DNA from: Sinomonas cellulolyticus | GTDB taxonomy: Bacteria; Actinomycetota; Actinomycetes; Actinomycetales; Micrococcaceae | DNA: 64,000 bases | Reading direction: 5' to 3' | Assembly: GCF_014656475.1 (NCBI RefSeq) | Contig: NZ_BNCM01000005.1 | Coordinates: 124,001 to 188,000 of the forward strand | In this document: piece by piece, positions 1-9,086 of the stretch | How positions within the stretch are numbered: position 1 is the stretch's first letter | Layout: each line of letters begins with the position of its first letter | The notes under the pieces: generated by a model | The model's database searches: none | Told to the model about the DNA's origin: nothing | What the model saw: the letters and a program-made list of their open reading frames with translations, nothing else | Translations under genes and position numbers: made by a program

Positions 1-882
<882 letters not shown>

Positions 883-891
883 GGGATTCCG

Positions 892-2250
892 ATGGCCTCG
901 GCGGCTCCACGGACCACCTGGCAGGGCACGCTCACGCCCCGAGGGTGGGGGTTTGTGGCCGCCGCCGCGGTGGCCCTGCTCGCTGCCCAGGTCATGGGCC
1001 GCCGGGACCTGCTGCACCTGGCGGTCTTCCTCGCGCTCGTGCCGGCCGCGGCCCTGGTCTCCAACCTCCTCATCCGCCCGTCGATGACGGTGCAGCGCAT
1101 GCCCCGGCCGGACGTCGTCGAGGCGGGACACCTCACCGAGATCGCGCTGAGCCTGAGCCACAGCGGCCTGCTCTCTGGCCGCATGTCGATGGCGGAGCAG
1201 CTCCCGGCCAGCCTCGGAACCGGTCCCTCCTTCGTCTACCCGGGCCGCTCGGTCTCCCGCGACGGCGCGAGCCACTACCGCTACGAGCTCGCCTGTCCTC
1301 GGCGCGGCCTCTTCGAGCTCGGCCCGGTCGAGGCACGCCACACCGACCCGTTCGGACTCGCCGAGAGGCACAGCCGTCTGGGCAGCACCTCCCGCCTCAC
1401 AGTGACGCCGGCAGCGGTCCCGCTGGCAGCCAGCGTGCTGGCCGGCGTGCGCGGTGCTGAGGGCTCCGTCGCGGCCCGCATCCAGTCCACCCCCAGCGAC
1501 GACGACGTCATGACCCGCGAATATCGGCACGGGGACCCGATGCGGCGCGTCCACTGGGCCGCGACCGCGCGGCACGGCGAGCTCATGGTCCGCCAGGAGG
1601 AGGCGGCGGTCTCCCCCGAGGCGACCCTCGTGGTGGACCTGCGCCGTCCGGCCTTCCCGCTGCAGGGGCGCGAGGACCGTGACGGCGCCGATTCCCCCGC
1701 CTTCGAGTGGGCGGTCACCGCCGTGATGTCGATCGCAGCGCATCTGGCCGAGCTCGGCTACTCGCTCCGCCTGCTCGAGCACGGCGGCGGCCCGGCGCTC
1801 GCGCACTCGGCATCAGCGCCGGAACCCGACAGCAGCGACTACAGCGGCCGCGAGGGGCTTGCCATGGTGGCCGAGGGACTCGCCGCCATCGCCCCGCTCG
1901 ACGGACCGACGGCCGCGGGGTTCAGCGACACCCTCCTGGACAGGATCGAGGCCCATCACCAGCGAGGGCCGATCGTGGCGGTCCTCGGGCGCACCGGCCG
2001 GGAGGATGCGCGCCAGCTCGCCGCGGCGGCGGGGGGCGCCGAACGGGCCATCGCACTCGTCGTCACCCCGAGGGCAGGAACCTCGCGCGACGCCGTCGAG
2101 GCACTGCGGGACGAGGGCTGGCTCGCGGCCGAGGCCACGCCGCGCTCGTCGGTAGCGCACCTGTGGGCGGCGCTCACCGCGGAGGCTCCGCCCAGCAGGG
2201 CAGACGAGGGTAGGACGTTCGGCGGCGAGTCCACGAGGAGCACTGCGTGA
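892..2250 (+). CDS. DUF58 domain-containing membrane-anchored protein
   Basis: A 452-residue protein. Two hydrophobic segments near the N-terminus (about residues 20-60) anchor it in the membrane, leaving most of the protein as a soluble domain. The DUF58 signature is visible around residues 205-225 (REYRHGDPMRRVHWAATARHG), followed by a VWA-like fold containing VVDLRR. The gene lies 9 bases after moxR and overlaps the next start by 4 bases (GTGA), so the three genes are probably one transcript with coupled translation. DUF58 proteins are typical partners of MoxR ATPases. The exact function is unknown. Confidence 0.9.
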   Translation: MASAAPRTTWQGTLTPRGWGFVAAAAVALLAAQVMGRRDLLHLAVFLALVPAAALVSNLLIRPSMTVQRMPRPDVVEAGHLTEIALSLSHSGLLSGRMSMAEQLPASLGTGPSFVYPGRSVSRDGASHYRYELACPRRGLFELGPVEARHTDPFGLAERHSRLGSTSRLTVTPAAVPLAASVLAGVRGAEGSVAARIQSTPSDDDVMTREYRHGDPMRRVHWAATARHGELMVRQEEAAVSPEATLVVDLRRPAFPLQGREDRDGADSPAFEWAVTAVMSIAAHLAELGYSLRLLEHGGGPALAHSASAPEPDSSDYSGREGLAMVAEGLAAIAPLDGPTAAGFSDTLLDRIEAHHQRGPIVAVLGRTGREDARQLAAAAGGAERAIALVVTPRAGTSRDAVEALRDEGWLAAEATPRSSVAHLWAALTAEAPPSRADEGRTFGGESTRSTA

Positions 2251-4622
2251 GCAGGGTGCTGAGGCGCCGCGTCCAGTGGCGCCATCTTCCGGCCGAGGGC
2301 TTCCTGGCGCTGGCGGTCTGCGGGGGCGCCGTCAGCTACTCTGGCGTGCTGCGGGGGTACAGCTGGCTGTACCCCGTGCTCGTCGTCGTGTGCGCGGCCC
2401 TCGCCGGCGTCTCGGCCGCCCGGCTGTTCCGGCTGCACCCCGTGCTCGTCGCGCTCGCGGGCGCCGCGGCCTGGATCATCGGCATGGACTCGATGTTCTT
2501 CCGCGACTCGAGCGTGGCCGGGATCGTCCCCTCGCTCCAGACGGCGGCCGCGGCGAAGGAAGCGCTGGACCAGGCCTGGCACACGATCGCGTTCGACGCC
2601 GTGCCTGCCGCACCCAATGTGGGCATCGTCGCCCTCACGGCGGGCGCGCTCGGCCTCATCGCACTCGTCGCCGAGACGATCGCCGTCTCGTGCCGCATGC
2701 CTGCCCTCTCCGGCGTTGCGGTGCTCGCCGTGCTCGTGGTTCCTGCGGTGCTCAAGCCCGAGAGCGTTGGGCCGGTCGGCTTCGCTGCCGCGGCTGCCGG
2801 CTATCTGGGACTCGTCGCCACGGCAGGCTCGGCCGCCAGCAGCCAGGAGGCCGCCGGTCGGCCGCAAGGAACGGCCCGGGGCGACGACGTGGAACCCCAT
2901 CGCATGGGCGCGGCCCTCTCGCCGACGCGGCTCGTGGTGCTCGTGGCGGCCGTGGTCGCCGGCGCGCTCGTCGTGCCGCAGATCATCCCCGGCTTCGCCC
3001 GGGGCACCTTCCCCGAGGGCTCGCGCCTGAGCGCGCTAGGCCAGAACGTCGGCCTGAATCCCCTCATCACCCTCGGCAGCGACCTGCGCAGCTCGAACGC
3101 CCTCGGGGTCCTGACGTACGCGACCGACTCCACCGCTCCCGTGTACCTGCGGACGGTCACGGTCGAGGACTTCAATGGCGGCTCGTGGGCCCCCGAGAAC
3201 CACGACGACCAGCTCCAGCGCCCCATCGGCCAGATCTCCTCCGGCAATCAGGTGACGGTCCCCACGACGTCGTCCACCACGGTCATCAACACCGGCGGGT
3301 TCACCAGCCCCTACCTCCCGGCCCCCTATGCCCCGATGGCGTTCGACGGCGTCCGCGGGGACTTCGGCTGGGATCCGAGCGATCTGAGCGTCAAAGGGCC
3401 CCCGGCCGCAAGCCAGAACCAGTTCTACACGGTGCACTCGACCATGCCGCAGATCACCGCGGCGGCCCTCAGCGCCGCCGTCACCGCGCCCCACGGGATC
3501 GATCTCGTGGCCAAGGAGGTTCCCCGCGGCGTCCCGGACCGGGTGCGCGCCGCAGCAGAGCAGGTGACGGCGGGCGCCTCGACCCCCTACGCGCGGGCCC
3601 TCGCGATCCAGGCGTGGCTGCGCACGTTCACCTACTCCGAGAAGACCCCTGTCGAGGACGGCTACGACGGGACCGGGATGGACGTGCTGGACGTCTTCCT
3701 GCAGAAGCGTGCCGGATACTGCATCCACTTCGCCGCGGCCATGGCCGTCATGGCCCGCCTCGTCGGCATCCCCAGCAGGATCGCGGTCGGCTTCGCCCCG
3801 GGGCACCCCACGGGCCGGACGGTGGCGATCCCCTCCGCCGAAGCTCTGCCGGAGTACCAGGTGGACGGGAAGGACGCCCACGCGTGGCCCGAGCTGTACT
3901 TCCAGGGACTGGGCTGGGTCCCCTTCGAACCCACCCCCTCACGGGGCGTCCTGCCGGCCTACGCCTTCACCGACACCACGGGCCAGGGCGGCAGCACCAA
4001 CCTCGACAACCTGAACGAGGGGCTGCGCCCCGGTCCGGCCACCGGCGCTCCGGTGCCCGCCCCGGGCCAGGCCCCGCAGGGGGCCCGGACCGCGCCGGAA
4101 TCCTCCTGGCTGCCGGCGCTCCTGCTGGCCCTCGGCGTCCTCGCGGTGGCGGTCGTCGTCGCACTCCCCGCGGCGGTGCGTGCGGCCCAGCGCCGACGCC
4201 GCCTCGCGAGGGGCCTGCGGGGCATCTGGGAGGAGCTCGAGGCGGTGGGGCTCGACCACGGACTCGCGCCGGACCCCGCTGACACCCCCAGGAGCTTCGC
4301 GAATCGGCTAGGGGCGTGGGAGGCGCACGACGGCGGGGTGCACCGCGCGCTCGATACCCTCACCACCGAATACGAGCGGCACCAGTTCGGCCGTCCGGGC
4401 TATGAGGCGGACGAGGAGGCCGCCCGCGCGGCCGTCTCCGAGGTGCACCGCGCCGGCCGGCTCGCCCAGCGGCCGGTGCACCGCGCCCGGATCGCCGCGC
4501 TCCCGCCGTCGTCCTTCGCGTGGCTGAGCCGGGCCGTGATGCGGCTGGCCCCCGCAGCCAGGGCTGCGGGGGCCAGGACACGAGCCGCCTTCAGAAGGGT
4601 GCTGCGGCACAAGAAGGGCTAG
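2247..4622 (+). CDS. Transglutaminase-like (TgpA family) polytopic membrane protein
   Basis: A 791-residue protein with about six N-terminal membrane helices (residues ~15-250), an extracytoplasmic transglutaminase-like domain, one further helix (~residues 625-645) and a cytoplasmic C-terminal tail resembling DUF4129. Catalytic candidates are Cys492 in GYCIHFAAAMAVMARLVGIP and His545 in DAHAWPEL; an acidic third residue probably follows but was not fixed. The GTG start overlaps the DUF58 stop (GTGA). TgpA-type proteins are envelope transglutaminase/protease-fold proteins whose substrates are mostly unknown. The last 80 bases contain a perfect inverted repeat (4545-4576) that may act as the operon's terminator. 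Confidence 0.9.
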   Translation: MSRVLRRRVQWRHLPAEGFLALAVCGGAVSYSGVLRGYSWLYPVLVVVCAALAGVSAARLFRLHPVLVALAGAAAWIIGMDSMFFRDSSVAGIVPSLQTAAAAKEALDQAWHTIAFDAVPAAPNVGIVALTAGALGLIALVAETIAVSCRMPALSGVAVLAVLVVPAVLKPESVGPVGFAAAAAGYLGLVATAGSAASSQEAAGRPQGTARGDDVEPHRMGAALSPTRLVVLVAAVVAGALVVPQIIPGFARGTFPEGSRLSALGQNVGLNPLITLGSDLRSSNALGVLTYATDSTAPVYLRTVTVEDFNGGSWAPENHDDQLQRPIGQISSGNQVTVPTTSSTTVINTGGFTSPYLPAPYAPMAFDGVRGDFGWDPSDLSVKGPPAASQNQFYTVHSTMPQITAAALSAAVTAPHGIDLVAKEVPRGVPDRVRAAAEQVTAGASTPYARALAIQAWLRTFTYSEKTPVEDGYDGTGMDVLDVFLQKRAGYCIHFAAAMAVMARLVGIPSRIAVGFAPGHPTGRTVAIPSAEALPEYQVDGKDAHAWPELYFQGLGWVPFEPTPSRGVLPAYAFTDTTGQGGSTNLDNLNEGLRPGPATGAPVPAPGQAPQGARTAPESSWLPALLLALGVLAVAVVVALPAAVRAAQRRRRLARGLRGIWEELEAVGLDHGLAPDPADTPRSFANRLGAWEAHDGGVHRALDTLTTEYERHQFGRPGYEADEEAARAAVSEVHRAGRLAQRPVHRARIAALPPSSFAWLSRAVMRLAPAARAAGARTRAAFRRVLRHKKG
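4545..4576 (+). terminator. Perfect 15-bp inverted repeat inside the end of the TgpA gene
   Basis: Left arm 4545-4559 (CTGGCCCCCGCAGCC) is exactly complementary to 4562-4576, so with a realistic loop the stem has about 14 GC-rich pairs. It ends 46 bases before the stop codon. The 49-base gap between this gene and the convergent aldehyde dehydrogenase has no better hairpin, so this may be a terminator folded into the coding tail. There is no U-tract, which is common for actinobacterial terminators. It could also simply reflect Ala/Gly/Arg codon composition. Confidence 0.45.
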
Positions 4623-4671
4623 GGCCGCCTCACCAGCGACCCGCGGTCACCTCCCAGCGACCCGGGACAGG

Positions 4672-6165
4672 TTACTGCGCGTAGGGATCGGCGATGCCGA
4701 TGTACTGCACCGTCGTGTACTCGTCGATGCCCTCGGCGCCGCCCTCGCGGCCGAGCCCGGACTGCTTGACGCCGCCGAACGGGGCGGCAGCGTTCGAGAT
4801 GACACCGGCGTTGAAGCCGACCATGCCGAACTCGATCTGCTCCGCGACCCGGAACATGCGGGCATAGTCCCGCGTGTACAGGTACGAGGCGAGGCCGTAC
4901 TCGCTCGCGTTCGCGAGGCGGATGGCCTCCTCCTCGGTCGCGAACGTGGTCACCGGGGCCACCGGGCCGAAGATCTCGTTGCGGAGGATCTCCGCGTCGT
5001 TCGGGACGTTGGCGAGGACGGTCGGCTGGTAGAAGTACCCGTCGCCTTCCACCACGTCGCCGCCCGTGGCCACGGTCGCGCCGGAGGAGACGGCCTCCGT
5101 GACGAGGGCGTGGACGTCCTTGCGGGCGCCCCCGTCGATGAGCGGGCCAACGGTGGTCTCGGACTCGGTACCGCGGCCCGGCTTGAGGGCAGCCATCGCG
5201 GCAGCGAACTTCTGCGTGAACTCCTCGGCCACCGACTCCTGCACGAGGAAGCGGTTCGCGGCCGTGCAGGCCTCGCCCATGTTGCGCATCTTGGCGGCCA
5301 TCGCGCCCTCGACGGCCTTGTCCAGGTCCGCGTCCTCGAACACGAGGAACGGGGCGTTCCCGCCGAGCTCCATCGACGTGCGCAGCACGTTCTGTGCGGC
5401 ATCGGCGAGCAGTCGCTGGCCCACCGGAGTCGACCCGGTGAAGGAGACCTTGCGCAGGCGCGAGTCCTTCATGAGGGGACCGGAGATGCTCGAGGCCGAC
5501 GAGGAGGAGACGACGTTGACGACGCCGGCCGGCACGCCGGCCTCGACGAGGACGGCCGCGAACAGCTGCGTGGTGAGCGGGGTGAACTTGGCCGGCTTGA
5601 TGATGGCCGTGCAGCCGGCCGCGAGCGCCGGGCCGACCTTGCGGGTCGCCATCGCGAGCGGGAAGTTCCACGGCGTGATGAGCAGCGCCGGGCCCACGGG
5701 CTTGCGCTGGACGAGGATCTTGTTCTTGCCCTCGGGGGTGGTGAGGTAGCGGCCGTAGTCGCGCACTGCCTCTTCCGAGAACCAGCGCAGGAACTCCGCG
5801 CCGTAGGTGACCTCGCCGCGGGATTCGGCCAGCGGCTTGCCCATCTCGAGCGTCATGAGCAGGGCGAAGTCGTCGGCCCGCTCGGTGACGATGTCGAAGG
5901 CACGGCGGAGGATCTCGCCGCGCTCACGGGGCGCGGTGCGGGCCCACGCGGCCTGGGCGGCGTCGGCTGCGTCGAGCGCGGCGATGGCGTCCTCGCTCGT
6001 GCCGTCAGCGATCTCGAGCAGCGGCTTGCCGGTCGCGGGATCCTCGACCGTGAACTTCTTGCCGCCCGTGGCCTCGCGCCATTCGCCGTTGATCAGCAGG
6101 CCGGTGGGGACTTTGGCAAGCAGTTCCTGCTCGCGCTCCGGTGTGACAGCAGTAGTCTCAGACAC
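4672..6165 (-). CDS. gabD: NAD(P)-dependent aldehyde dehydrogenase, succinate-semialdehyde dehydrogenase type
   Basis: A 497-residue ALDH-superfamily enzyme oxidising an aldehyde to the acid. The NAD-binding motif FTGSTPVG, the general base Glu266 (MELGGNAPF) and the catalytic nucleophile Cys300 (MGEACTAANRF) are all present with normal 34-residue spacing. The run NAPFLVFEDADLDKAVEGA closely matches GabD-type succinate-semialdehyde dehydrogenases, so the likely reaction is succinate semialdehyde to succinate, but substrate cannot be proven by eye. The frame is open for 43 more codons upstream; I chose GTG at 6165 because AAGGAG lies 6 bases before it. No GABA aminotransferase gene is nearby; it appears monocistronic. 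Confidence 0.88.
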   Translation of the reverse strand: MSETTAVTPEREQELLAKVPTGLLINGEWREATGGKKFTVEDPATGKPLLEIADGTSEDAIAALDAADAAQAAWARTAPRERGEILRRAFDIVTERADDFALLMTLEMGKPLAESRGEVTYGAEFLRWFSEEAVRDYGRYLTTPEGKNKILVQRKPVGPALLITPWNFPLAMATRKVGPALAAGCTAIIKPAKFTPLTTQLFAAVLVEAGVPAGVVNVVSSSSASSISGPLMKDSRLRKVSFTGSTPVGQRLLADAAQNVLRTSMELGGNAPFLVFEDADLDKAVEGAMAAKMRNMGEACTAANRFLVQESVAEEFTQKFAAAMAALKPGRGTESETTVGPLIDGGARKDVHALVTEAVSSGATVATGGDVVEGDGYFYQPTVLANVPNDAEILRNEIFGPVAPVTTFATEEEAIRLANASEYGLASYLYTRDYARMFRVAEQIEFGMVGFNAGVISNAAAPFGGVKQSGLGREGGAEGIDEYTTVQYIGIADPYAQ

Positions 6166-6217
6166 GTCGACTCCTTCAAGGCGCACGCTCGACCTCGAGC
6201 GCGGGTGGACTCCTTCC

Positions 6218-6223
6218 ACGCTA
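6218..6223 (-). promoter_or_regulatory. Candidate -10 box for the aldehyde dehydrogenase gene
   Basis: TAGCGT on the minus strand, about 52 bases before the chosen GTG start, would give a leader of roughly 45 bases carrying the AAGGAG ribosome binding site. No clear -35 was recognised. Confidence 0.3.
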
Positions 6224-6352
6224 GGCCCCCGGCCGCGTCGCTGTCCATGCTGACGGATACGACAGTGACGCATCCCACTTGTGCAGGTGCACAAACGACT
6301 CCCGCGTCATTCCGCGGTTTTCAATGCGGCGTCAGCGGGTTTCAATGCGCCG

Positions 6353-7333
6353 TCAGCGGGCAGCAATGACCGCGGCGTACAGCTGACGCTTGCTCGCTCC
6401 GGCTTCCTCCGCCACGACCGCAACGGCGTCCTTGAGGCGGGTGCCCCCGGCCACGAGCGACTGCACCTCGGCCACGAGATCCTCAGGCCTCGCCGGAGCC
6501 TGCTCCGGCGCACCTTCGACGACGACGGCAATCTCGCCCCGGACCTCGCCGGCTTCCGCCCACGCCGCGAGCTCCGCGGCACCCCCACGCAGGACCTCCT
6601 CATACGCCTTCGTCAGTTCGCGGCACACCGCGACCCTCCGACTGCCGCCGAAGGCCTCGGCCAGCGCGCGCAGCATCGCGGCCAGGCGATGAGGCGCCTC
6701 GAAGAACACCATGGTGCGCCGCTCACTCCGCAGCTGGGCGAGGCGCGAGGCCCGCTCCCCCGCCTTGCGCGGGAGGAACCCCTCGAAGCAGAACCTGTCG
6801 GTCGGCAGACCGGAGAGCGCCAGCGCAGTGAGCACGGCAGAGGGGCCGGGCACCGCCGTCACCGTGAGGCCTTGGTCCACGGCAGCCTCGACGAGCCGGA
6901 ACCCCGGATCCGAGACAGCCGGCATGCCCGCATCAGTGACAAGCAGCACCGTGGCACCGCCGGCCACCGCCTCCAGGAGCTCGGGGGTCTTCGCGGACTC
7001 GTTGTGCTCGTGGTAGCTGAGCACGCGTCCGCGGGGCTGGACTCCCAGTCCGTGGACGAGGCGCGAGAGGCGGCGCGTGTCCTCCGCCGCGATGATGTCG
7101 GCCTCGCCGAGCAGCTCAACAAGCCGTCGGCTCGCGTCCCCCAGATTGCCGATGGGCGTCGCCGCCAGGACCACCGCCCCGCCGCCGGGCGAGCGCGCCG
7201 GTCCCGCCCCGCCGTCGTACGCCGAAGGGGACGGCTCTTCCTCCGCAGACTCCCGGCGCGCGGCGCCCTCGACGGCGGATTCCTCCGCTGCGAAGTCCTG
7301 CGGCGGCTCGGCGGATGTCTCGGGAGGCTGCAC
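6353..7333 (-). CDS. rsmI: 16S rRNA (cytidine(1402)-2'-O)-methyltransferase
   Basis: A 326-residue SAM-dependent methyltransferase of the tetrapyrrole methylase fold. Hallmarks are AATPIGNLGDASRR near residue 55, AEDTRRLSRL, the loop LLVTDAGMPAVSDPG and PGPSAVLTALALSGLP. It methylates the ribose of C1402 in 16S rRNA, at the decoding centre. The first ~50 residues are a Glu/Ala/Pro-rich extension before the conserved fold. I keep the GTG start at 7333 because a TAGGCT -10 box lies 6 bases upstream, fitting a leaderless mRNA. It is divergent from the protein mannosyltransferase gene, the same pairing as Rv1003/Rv1002c in M. tuberculosis as I recall it. Confidence 0.93.
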   Translation of the reverse strand: MQPPETSAEPPQDFAAEESAVEGAARRESAEEEPSPSAYDGGAGPARSPGGGAVVLAATPIGNLGDASRRLVELLGEADIIAAEDTRRLSRLVHGLGVQPRGRVLSYHEHNESAKTPELLEAVAGGATVLLVTDAGMPAVSDPGFRLVEAAVDQGLTVTAVPGPSAVLTALALSGLPTDRFCFEGFLPRKAGERASRLAQLRSERRTMVFFEAPHRLAAMLRALAEAFGGSRRVAVCRELTKAYEEVLRGGAAELAAWAEAGEVRGEIAVVVEGAPEQAPARPEDLVAEVQSLVAGGTRLKDAVAVVAEEAGASKRQLYAAVIAAR

Positions 7334-7339
7334 CGCCTC

Positions 7340-7345
7340 AGCCTA
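7340..7345 (-). promoter_or_regulatory. -10 box of rsmI, leaderless
   Basis: TAGGCT on the minus strand, six bases before the GTG start at 7333. It faces away from the -10 box of the divergent mannosyltransferase gene at 7361-7366. Confidence 0.5.
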
Positions 7346-7360
7346 CGCCAGCGGCCCCGG

Positions 7361-7366
7361 TAGCAT
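7361..7366 (+). promoter_or_regulatory. -10 box of the protein mannosyltransferase gene, leaderless
   Basis: TAGCAT followed by 8 bases and then ATG at 7375, with no Shine-Dalgarno. This argues that translation begins at 7375 rather than at the in-frame ATG at 7315, which lies inside rsmI. Confidence 0.5.
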
Positions 7367-7374
7367 GGGGCGCG

Positions 7375-9039
7375 ATGGCCACGCCGACCCAGACCCGTCC
7401 GCAGGTGCGCAGCTGGAACTCCCCGCGCACCCGCCTCCGTGACCCGGCTGCCACGGCCGGCGAGGGCCCCTCGGAGGCGCTCCGCCGCCGCCTGCTGGGT
7501 GGGGCGGCGGTGCGGTGGAGGGACACTGACAGGCGTGACCGGGTGCTGGTGTGGCTCGTGCCAGTGCTGGTCGGGGCCGTGGCGGGGATCCTGCGGTTCT
7601 GGCAGCTCGACCGGCCGCACGCGCTCATCTTCGACGAGACCTACTACGTCAAGGACGCCTACTCCTACCTCGTCTCGGGTGTGGAGCGCGCGTGGAGCGA
7701 GAACGCGAACGACCTCTTTGTCCGCGGTGACATGTCAGGGCTCCTGGCGTCCCCCGAATACGTGGTCCACCCGCCCGTGGGCAAATGGATGATCGCGTTC
7801 GGCATGGAACTGTTCGGGCCCGCGAGCTCGTTCGGCTGGCGCTTCTCCGCCGCGCTCGTGGGAACCCTCTCGGTCATGATGACGGCGTGGGCCGCGCACC
7901 GTCTGTTCCGCTCTCACACGCTCGCCGCGGCGGCCGGACTGCTCCTCGCGATCGACGGCCACCACCTCGTGCTCTCCCGCACGGGCATTCTCGACATCTT
8001 CCTCTCGTTCTGGATCCTCGCCGCGTTCTGCGCCCTCCTGCTCGACCGCGACGATGCGCGACGCCGCCTCGCCTCCCGGCTGGGGAAGCTGGCCGGCCCT
8101 GACGGGCGGATACGGCCGACGGCGCTCGTCACGGGCCCGTGGCTCGGCGTGCGGTGGTGGCGCATCGCCGCAAGCGTGTGCCTGGGCCTCGCCGTCGGGG
8201 TCAAGTGGTCCGCGCTCGCGTTCATCGCCGTCTTCGGCCTCATGACCGTCCTGTGGGACGCCGGTGCCCGGCGGGAGGCGGGCATCCGGGCGTGGCTTCC
8301 CGCCGCCGTCATCCGTGACGCGCCGCTCGCAGCAGCCAGCATCCTCGTCACCGCGGGCGCGGTCTACCTCGCGTCATGGACGGGCTGGTTCCTGTCCGAC
8401 AACGGCTTCTACCGGCACTGGGCAGAGGCGAATCCGGACCCCGCGTGGAATTGGGTGCCAGCCCCCATCCGTTCCCTGGTGCATTACCACCAGGAGGCCT
8501 ATGCCTTCCACAACGGGCTGTCCACCCCGCATCCCTATGCCTCCTCGCCCTGGAGCTGGCTGCTCCAGGGCCGGCCGGTTTCGTTCTACTACACCGAGCC
8601 CTCGGGCGTGTGCGGGGTGCAGCACTGCTCGTCGGCGGTGCTGTCGGTCGGCAATCCCCTCATCTGGTGGGGCGGAACCATCGCCCTGGCCGTGCTGGTG
8701 CTCCTGTGGGCGGGCCGCCGCGACTGGCGTGCCGGGGCGATACTGTCAGGCGTCGCGGCCGGCTACCTCCCGTGGTTCTTCTACCCGGACCGCACGATGT
8801 TCGCGTTCTACGCGGTCGCGTTCGAGCCGTTCATCGTCCTCGCTCTGGCCATGATGCTCGGGCTGATGCTGGGACGGCCCACGGATGCCCTGGCGCGCCG
8901 GCAGGCGGGGTTCCTCGCCGTCGGCGTCTTCGTGCTCGCCGCACTCGTCGTCTCGGCCTACCTGATGCCCATCTGGACAGCGGAACCCCTCCCGTACATC
9001 GAGTGGCGGCTCAGGCTGTGGATGCCGAGCTGGACGTAG
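7375..9039 (+). CDS. pmt: Dolichyl/polyprenyl-phosphate-mannose-protein mannosyltransferase (GT39)
   Basis: A 554-residue polytopic GT39 enzyme that transfers mannose from polyprenyl-phosphomannose to Ser/Thr of secreted proteins. The catalytic acidic pair in the first extracytoplasmic loop is visible as FDETYYVKDAYSY, followed by multiple membrane helices and the loop HPYASSPWSWLLQGRPVSF, typical of actinobacterial Pmt. The start is set by the leaderless -10 box. With manA at 28 kb (mannose-6-phosphate supply) the window covers two steps of mannose metabolism. Assignment is secure from motifs; target proteins are not known. Confidence 0.93.
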   Translation: MATPTQTRPQVRSWNSPRTRLRDPAATAGEGPSEALRRRLLGGAAVRWRDTDRRDRVLVWLVPVLVGAVAGILRFWQLDRPHALIFDETYYVKDAYSYLVSGVERAWSENANDLFVRGDMSGLLASPEYVVHPPVGKWMIAFGMELFGPASSFGWRFSAALVGTLSVMMTAWAAHRLFRSHTLAAAAGLLLAIDGHHLVLSRTGILDIFLSFWILAAFCALLLDRDDARRRLASRLGKLAGPDGRIRPTALVTGPWLGVRWWRIAASVCLGLAVGVKWSALAFIAVFGLMTVLWDAGARREAGIRAWLPAAVIRDAPLAAASILVTAGAVYLASWTGWFLSDNGFYRHWAEANPDPAWNWVPAPIRSLVHYHQEAYAFHNGLSTPHPYASSPWSWLLQGRPVSFYYTEPSGVCGVQHCSSAVLSVGNPLIWWGGTIALAVLVLLWAGRRDWRAGAILSGVAAGYLPWFFYPDRTMFAFYAVAFEPFIVLALAMMLGLMLGRPTDALARRQAGFLAVGVFVLAALVVSAYLMPIWTAEPLPYIEWRLRLWMPSWT

Positions 9040-9086
9040 GCGCCTGCCCGTAGCGCATCCGGGGAGATGGCAGGATGGGACCGGGG

